From positions 1 to 64,000 of the forward strand of contig CANQEH010000004.1 in NCBI GenBank assembly GCA_947594835.1: DNA of 64,000 nucleotides, read 5' to 3'. Shown piece by piece: positions 61,531 through 64,000 of the stretch. Every line of letters starts with the position of its first letter. Positions within the stretch are counted from its first letter, which is position 1. A program made the position numbers and the translations under genes. Origin of the DNA: an uncultured Acetatifactor sp. Its GTDB lineage: Bacteria > Bacillota > Clostridia > Lachnospirales > Lachnospiraceae. Below the pieces are notes generated by a model. The model did no database searches. It saw only the letters and a list, made by a program, of their open reading frames with translations, and had not been told where the DNA came from.

Positions 61531-64000
61531 CTATTTAAAATATGCAACACCGGACTCAAAGATCTTCAAATCCTGCCGTCCATAGATATTCAAAGCCACT
61601 CCGTGCCCCCGGCGCTCACAGTGGGCCATCTTCCCGAGGATCCTGCCGTCAGGGGAGGTGATTCCCTCGATGGCACAGTAAGAGCCGTTGATGTTGCAGT
61701 TCTCGTCCATGGATACGTTTCCATCCGGATCCGCATACACCGTGGCCACCTGACCATTGGCAAACAGCCTCTCCAGCCATTCCTTCCCCGCCACAAAGCG
61801 GCCCTCCCCGTGGGATGCGGGGCTGCAGTAAGTCTCTCCCAGGACAGCGCCCTGCAGCCAGGGAGACTTGTTGGAGACGACTTTTGTATATGCCATCTTG
61901 GAAATATGTCGTCCAATGGTATTGAACGTCAGCGTGGGCGAATCCTCCTTCTGGCCTGCGATCTCGCCCAGGGGCACCAGCCCCAGCTTGATCAGGGCCT
62001 GAAAGCCGTTGCAGATTCCCAGCGCCAGGCCGTCCCGCTGATACAGCAGCCGCATGACGGCCTCCTTGAGCCTTTCATTGCGGAATGCCGTGGCGAAAAA
62101 TTTAGCGCTTCCGTCCGGCTCGTCCCCCGCGGAAAAGCCGCCGGGGAACATGAGGATCTGCGCCCTGTCGATGGCCTCCCCAAAGGCTTCCACCGACTGG
62201 CGGATATCCGCCGGGCTTAAGTTCCGGAACACCTTGATCTCAACGTCTGCGCCCGCCCGTTCAAAGGCCCTGGCGCTGTCTTCCTCGCAGTTTGTGCCCG
62301 GAAATACGGGGATGAACACCCTGGGCTTTGCCACCTTCTGACGGCAGACATAAACCTGTTCCGCCCGGTAGCACTGGGGCGAAAGCGGAGTTTCGTCCGT
62401 TCCAGCCTTCGTGGGAAACACCTTTTCCAGCGTGCCCGTCCATGCCTCCAGCGCTTCCTCCATGGAAATCTCCACGTCGCCGTAGGCAAATACCGGCCGC
62501 TCCGTCACCCTGCCGATCAGCGTGTATTCCAGACCCAGCTCATCCAGAAGGGCAAGCTTTTCCTCCGATATCTCCACTAAGAGGCTTCCCAGGGCATTCC
62601 CGAACAGCTGGCTGCGCGTCACCTGCTCTTCCACCGTCACGCCCAGCCTGTTGCCGAAGGCCATCTTGGGGATGGCCGCCGCAGCGCCTTTGGCATCCAG
62701 GGCATAGGCGGAGAGGATATGGCCCTCCGATACCAGCTTGTGGATGGCTCCATAGAGCTCTGCCGCCGCATGGTACATGGGAAGGTCAAATTCATCCTTT
62801 TCAATCTCAAAGCAGACCAGCCTGCTTCCCGGTTTTTTGAGTTCCGGCGTCACGATATCGCCCTGCTTTGCCACATCCACTGCAAAGGACACCAGGGTGG
62901 GCGGCACGTCGATCTCCTGGAAGGTGCCGGACATACTGTCCTTGCCGCCGATGGAGGGAAGTCCAAACCCGACCTGGGCGTCGTAGGCGCCAAGCAGCGC
63001 CGCAAAGGGCTGGCTCCAGCGCTCCGGGGCCCCGGTCATCCGCCGGAAATACTCCTGGAAGGTAAATCGGATCTTTGCCGCGTCACCGCCGCTTGCCACG
63101 ATCTTTGCCATGGATTCCACCACGGCGTACACTGCGCCGTGATAAGGGCTCCAGGAGGACAGATAAGGGTCAAACCCGTAGCTCATCATGGTGACCGTAT
63201 CGGTCTTTCCCTTGAGGACGGGCAGTTTTGCCACCATCGCCTGGGCTTCCGTCAGCTGATATCTGCCGCCGTAGGGCATCAGGACACTGCCTGCCCCGAT
63301 GGAAGAGTCAAACATCTCCACTAAGCCCTTCTGGGAGCAGACGTTTAAGTCGCCCAGCAGGGCAAGCCACGCCCCTTTGACATCCCCGGCCTCCAGCTTT
63401 TCGCCCACCGCGGGCACGGCCCATTTTTCAAAATAATTTTCCTCCCTGTCAGGGATTTCCACCTTGACGGCAGTCTCCTGATGGGCGCCGTTTGTGTTTA
63501 GGAAAGACCTGGCCAGATCCACGATCTTTTTGCCCCGCCAGGTGAGCACCAGCCGGGGGTCTTCTGTGACCTCAGCCACCGGCACCGCCTCCAGGTTCTC
63601 CTCTGCGGCATAGCCCAGGAACTGCTCCACGTCCTTGGGCGACACCACCACGGCCATCCGCTCCTGGGACTCGGAGATGGCCAGCTCCGTGCCGTCTAAG
63701 CCCGCATACTTTTTGGGCACCTTGTCCAGATCCACTGTCAGGCCGTCAGCCAGTTCCCCAATGGCCACAGACACGCCGCCTGCGCCGAAATCATTGCACT
63801 TTTTGATGAGCCTGCTCACCTCCGGACGGCGGAACAGCCTCTGGATCTTTCTCTCTGTGGGAGCGTTGCCCTTCTGCACTTCCGCGCCGCAGGTCTCGAT
63901 GGACTGCTCCGTGTGCACCTTGGAGGAGCCGGTTGCGCCGCCGCAGCCGTCCCGCCCGGTTCTTCCCCCCAGCAGGATGATGACGTCTCCCGGATCCGAG
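61531..64000 (-). CDS. purL: Phosphoribosylformylglycinamidine synthase, large single-chain PurL (5' end cut)
   Basis: 822 codons are visible and the frame runs past the right edge; the complete protein of this class is about 1250 residues. The first visible part has GGRTGRDGCGGATGSSK, then FGAGGVSVAIGELADGL and FGLPSIGGKDSMSGTF of the second AIR-synthase-like half. The C-terminal 270 residues form a class I glutaminase: VFIPVFPGTNCEEDSARAFE, catalytic Cys in LALGICNGFQALIKLGL, and SPASHGEGRFVAGKEW. Step four of purine synthesis (FGAR to FGAM). A GTG near 63918 would be an internal start and is not the true one. Confidence 0.97.
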   Translation of the reverse strand, partial: SDPGDVIILLGGRTGRDGCGGATGSSKVHTEQSIETCGAEVQKGNAPTERKIQRLFRRPEVSRLIKKCNDFGAGGVSVAIGELADGLTVDLDKVPKKYAGLDGTELAISESQERMAVVVSPKDVEQFLGYAAEENLEAVPVAEVTEDPRLVLTWRGKKIVDLARSFLNTNGAHQETAVKVEIPDREENYFEKWAVPAVGEKLEAGDVKGAWLALLGDLNVCSQKGLVEMFDSSIGAGSVLMPYGGRYQLTEAQAMVAKLPVLKGKTDTVTMMSYGFDPYLSSWSPYHGAVYAVVESMAKIVASGGDAAKIRFTFQEYFRRMTGAPERWSQPFAALLGAYDAQVGFGLPSIGGKDSMSGTFQEIDVPPTLVSFAVDVAKQGDIVTPELKKPGSRLVCFEIEKDEFDLPMYHAAAELYGAIHKLVSEGHILSAYALDAKGAAAAIPKMAFGNRLGVTVEEQVTRSQLFGNALGSLLVEISEEKLALLDELGLEYTLIGRVTERPVFAYGDVEISMEEALEAWTGTLEKVFPTKAGTDETPLSPQCYRAEQVYVCRQKVAKPRVFIPVFPGTNCEEDSARAFERAGADVEIKVFRNLSPADIRQSVEAFGEAIDRAQILMFPGGFSAGDEPDGSAKFFATAFRNERLKEAVMRLLYQRDGLALGICNGFQALIKLGLVPLGEIAGQKEDSPTLTFNTIGRHISKMAYTKVVSNKSPWLQGAVLGETYCSPASHGEGRFVAGKEWLERLFANGQVATVYADPDGNVSMDENCNINGSYCAIEGITSPDGRILGKMAHCERRGHGVALNIYGRQDLKIFESGVAYFK

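Noticed and set aside
63000-63918. Start of purL at the GTG near 63918
   Set aside because: The in-frame upstream sequence encodes GGRTGRDGCGGATGSS, a PurL motif, so the gene continues past the window edge.

Overview
The window looks like a chromosomal segment of a Gram-positive anaerobe of the Clostridia, most likely a GC-rich member of the Lachnospiraceae. The evidence is the Firmicutes gene orders (rimP-nusA-rnpM-ylxQ-infB; cysE-cysS-mrnC-rlmB-sigH), CIRCE control of groESL, a T-box leader, a SigH-type sigma factor, a single-chain PurL, strong Shine-Dalgarno sequences, and near-consensus SigA promoters with 16-17 bp spacers. Almost all genes lie on the minus strand. infB runs off the left edge (3' end missing) and purL off the right edge (5' end missing). 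Starts were chosen by ribosome binding site, so many are shorter than the longest open frame.

Layout. 1-5.1 kb: translation/transcription operon rimP-nusA-rnpM-ylxQ-infB with a promoter inside the end of the upstream GH43 gene. 5.1-8.2 kb: LytTR regulator, LiaF-like membrane protein and GH43 glycosidase in one overlapping operon. 8.2-10.4 kb: groES-groEL under CIRCE. 10.6-13.4 kb: a zinc-ribbon membrane protein, a DUF1905/C39-like protease fusion and an AraC regulator. 13.6-17.2 kb: a heterodimeric ABC exporter with one degenerate ATP site. 17.2-20.4 kb: LuxR-type membrane regulator, two permeases and an ATPase. 20.6-22.7 kb: mgtE behind an unusual structured leader, and a YigZ/IMPACT protein. 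22.9-25.6 kb: class A penicillin-binding protein. 26.5-29.8 kb: hypA and a large Fe-S/FAD oxidoreductase with a terminator in its leader.

The accessory stretch is 29.8-35.5 kb. It holds a ribbon-helix-helix regulator beside a large palindrome, an orphan FliD-like protein, and four tandem ~394-bp units. Each unit encodes a 29-residue hydrophobic holin-like peptide opposed by a convergent promoter for a short antisense RNA: a tandem type I toxin-antitoxin array, clearly richer in A+T than the rest. Two small PH-like/zinc-ribbon membrane genes follow.

35.6-64 kb is mostly housekeeping: tRNA-Thr, an RND exporter with a coiled-coil insertion, trkH-trkA potassium uptake, sigH, rlmB, mrnC, cysS and cysE behind a cysteine T-box, ispF, a GT-C-like membrane protein, tRNA-Met and tRNA-Val, argS, queH, a PL26-like protein, superoxide dismutase, carA-carB, an EAL/HDOD protein and purL. 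The best candidates for new biology are the four-copy toxin-antitoxin array and the mgtE leader RNA, in which the Shine-Dalgarno sequences of a 48-codon upstream frame and of mgtE face each other in one internal loop.
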